15,394 nt of DNA from an uncultured Eubacteriales bacterium (GTDB taxonomy: Bacteria > Bacillota > Clostridia > Oscillospirales > Ruminococcaceae), in assembly GCA_902493155.1 (NCBI GenBank), contig CABUOE010000034.1, positions 1 to 15,394 of the forward strand. The letters are read 5' to 3'. Made by a program: the position numbers and the translations under genes. Positions 14,474 to 15,394 of the stretch are shown here, in pieces (the first letter of the stretch is position 1; every line of letters starts with the position of its first letter). Below the pieces are notes generated by a model that saw only the letters and a program-made list of their open reading frames with translations, did no database searches and was not told where the DNA came from.

Positions 14474-14616
14474 GCAGTATCAAAATCCATATCATACAAA
14501 CCATAAAGCTGCTTGGAAAGGCAAAAAACTGTTACATCATGATTAATATATCGTTAAACCAATCGAAAAAGCACTGCTATTATATAAGGAAAATGTTTTT
14601 ATGCTGATGCAAGAGG

Positions 14617-14625
14617 ATTATAGCA
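14617..14625 (-). promoter_or_regulatory. Extended -10 candidate for the sugar ABC operon
   Basis: The minus strand reads TGCTATAAT, an exact extended -10. No good -35 lies 16-18 nt upstream, as can be the case for extended -10 promoters. A transcript from here would carry a leader of about 300 nt containing all the palindromes listed nearby. In such AT-rich DNA a chance match is possible. Confidence 0.3.
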
Positions 14626-14723
14626 TCGAAACTATATAATTTTTCTTGATTTTTCTAATTTCTAATGAAAATAAAGCCGAATATGATGTAAAAAGACAAG
14701 AATCAAGGGCGATTAAAAGATAG

Positions 14724-14752
14724 TTGCGTAAATTTTTCTGTTAATCTATATT
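14724..14752 (+). promoter_or_regulatory. Candidate promoter for a short transcript in the spacer
   Basis: TTGCGT (14724-14729), a 17-nt spacer and TATATT (14747-14752) on the plus strand. A transcript starting near 14759 would meet the hairpin at 14851-14892 after about 130 nt. It is a moderate match in AT-rich DNA. Confidence 0.25.
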
Positions 14753-14850
14753 TATTTTGCACCAAAATAGATAGAATGTCAATATTTTTTATGTGATTTG
14801 CAGTAATAATTTTATAATTTATAGATTTGCGAAAATTATGTCCCAATAAC

Positions 14851-14892
14851 AATCATCAAAAAATGCCTATCTTATGGTATTTTTTGATGATT
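14851..14892. terminator. Terminator-like hairpin in the middle of the spacer
   Basis: Arms 14851-14867 and 14876-14892 form 17 pairs (one G-T) around an 8-nt loop. Both strands give AAAAAA, a short GC-containing stem, and TTTTTT, so it could stop transcription in either direction. The GC part is short. It stands 46 nt upstream of the TIM-barrel promoter, as an insulator or as the end of an unannotated RNA. Confidence 0.45.
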
Positions 14893-14937
14893 TACATTTT
14901 TACATGAAAAAAATCTATACAATTTTCATAAAAGTTG

Positions 14938-14966
14938 TTGACATTGGAGTTTTTTAGTGGTAATGT
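14938..14966 (+). promoter_or_regulatory. Sigma-A promoter for the TIM-barrel gene, extended -10
   Basis: A consensus TTGACA (14938-14943), a 17-nt spacer and TAATGT (14961-14966) preceded by TGG, an extended -10. The expected start is near 14973, leaving a leader of about 175 nt. The half-site GTAAAATTTA at 14987-14996, also present in the palindrome at 14386-14412, lies just downstream of the start, a place suited to repression. Confidence 0.65.
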
Positions 14967-15147
14967 ATAGGTGAAAAGAAAATTACGTAAAATTTACTAA
15001 ACTGAATTCAAGCGAATTTTTCCTCAGATTATTTTCTTGATAATTCAGGTAAAAAAGCGAGTATAGTAAGCAGTCAGAAAAATATAGAAAAATATTTTAC
15101 CGGCTGCGGACGGGTAAGACCCCGTTGAAGAAAGGAGCGTACATATC

Positions 15148-15394
15148 ATGAAAGTCGGTTATATGACCAATGCATTTGGCCCGCTGGTCGGGCACGGAAA
15201 TGGTGTAGTTTGCCCGAAGGACGTCCGCTATGTGACCATGTGCGATATGGAAGAGGCCATTAAGGCAATCGCATCCAAGGGATACACTTCGGTGGAAATC
15301 TTTGATGGCAATCTGGACGATTACAAAGACGATCCCGATAAGCTATCGAACCTGCTGAAAAAATACGGCGTTTCCTTAATGGGCGTTTATATCG
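15148..15394 (+). CDS. Sugar phosphate isomerase/epimerase-like TIM-barrel protein (5' part only)
   Basis: The reading frame opens at ATG 15148, with AAAGGAG ten nt upstream, and runs without a stop to the window edge, giving 82 complete codons. The product begins MKVGYMTNAFGPLVGHGNGV; later residues MEEAIKAIASKGYTSVEIFDG and LSNLLKKYGVSLMGVYI are the first helix-strand repeats of the xylose-isomerase-like TIM barrel (AP_endonuc_2 clan). This fold includes IolE/IolI, hexulose and ketose epimerases and xylose isomerase-like enzymes. The metal-binding residues are in the missing part, so the reaction is unknown. It is divergent from the sugar ABC operon and probably acts on the imported sugar or its derivative in the cytoplasm. 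Confidence 0.85.
   Translation, partial: MKVGYMTNAFGPLVGHGNGVVCPKDVRYVTMCDMEEAIKAIASKGYTSVEIFDGNLDDYKDDPDKLSNLLKKYGVSLMGVYI

Larger units (their letters stand above)
14307..15147. other. AT-rich divergent intergenic region, about 840 bp
   Basis: No convincing protein gene was found on either strand. The stretch separates the minus-strand ABC operon from the plus-strand TIM-barrel gene. Near the ABC side are palindromes at 14368-14380, 14386-14412, 14416-14427 and 14432-14448 and a cre-like site at 14460-14473. A candidate plus promoter is at 14724-14752, a terminator-like hairpin at 14851-14892, and the TIM-barrel promoter at 14938-14966. The leader of the last gene holds CTGAATT-CAAG pairing with CTTG-AT-AATTCAG (15002-15049) and a small ACGGG/CCCGT hairpin just before the ribosome-binding site. 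The size is large for a simple divergent promoter. Confidence 0.7.

Overview
The window looks like a chromosomal segment of a Gram-positive, low-to-mid GC anaerobe of the Clostridia, most likely in or near the Oscillospiraceae/Ruminococcaceae. The reasons are the Firmicutes-type nusA operon (short 371-aa NusA, ylxR and ylxQ between nusA and infB, a DHH phosphoesterase between rbfA and truB), strong GGAGG Shine-Dalgarno sites, frequent TTG/GTG starts, and coding DNA clearly richer in GC than the AT-rich spacers. The placement is an inference from gene order and protein style, not from a marker gene.

Layout. 27-304 (minus): two tandem tiny hydrophilic genes of 42 and 45 codons. 409-1035 (minus): superoxide dismutase. 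1154-1183: terminator. 1236-9576 (minus): the translation/transcription operon rimP-nusA-ylxR-ylxQ-infB-rbfA-nrnA-truB-ribF, with a good extended -10 promoter at 9721-9749 and a highly structured leader of about 138 nt. 9806-10174 (minus): a 55-aa zinc-ribbon gene and a 60-aa ribbon-helix-helix gene, directly upstream of the operon. 10467-10529: a very long perfect hairpin that ends the next operon. 10574-14306 (minus): a ribose-class sugar ABC importer in the order lipoprotein, two-domain ATPase, permease. 14307-15147: an AT-rich divergent regulatory spacer of about 840 bp. 15148 to the right edge (plus): the start of a sugar isomerase/epimerase-like TIM-barrel gene.

How it works together. 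The large operon joins transcription elongation/termination (NusA), 30S maturation (RimP, RbfA), initiation (IF2), tRNA pseudouridylation (TruB), nanoRNA/pAp turnover (NrnA) and flavin synthesis (RibF). The ABC importer and the divergent TIM-barrel enzyme are probably one carbohydrate uptake and conversion locus; the sugar cannot be read from the sequence.

Most of the window is ordinary housekeeping. The least explained parts are the rimP leader, where two hairpins have 7-nt loops that are exact complements (a possible kissing-loop or pseudoknot RNA), the small-protein genes at both ends of the housekeeping block, and the large divergent spacer with several palindromes and a terminator-like hairpin. 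No CRISPR array, transposon, tRNA or rRNA was seen.
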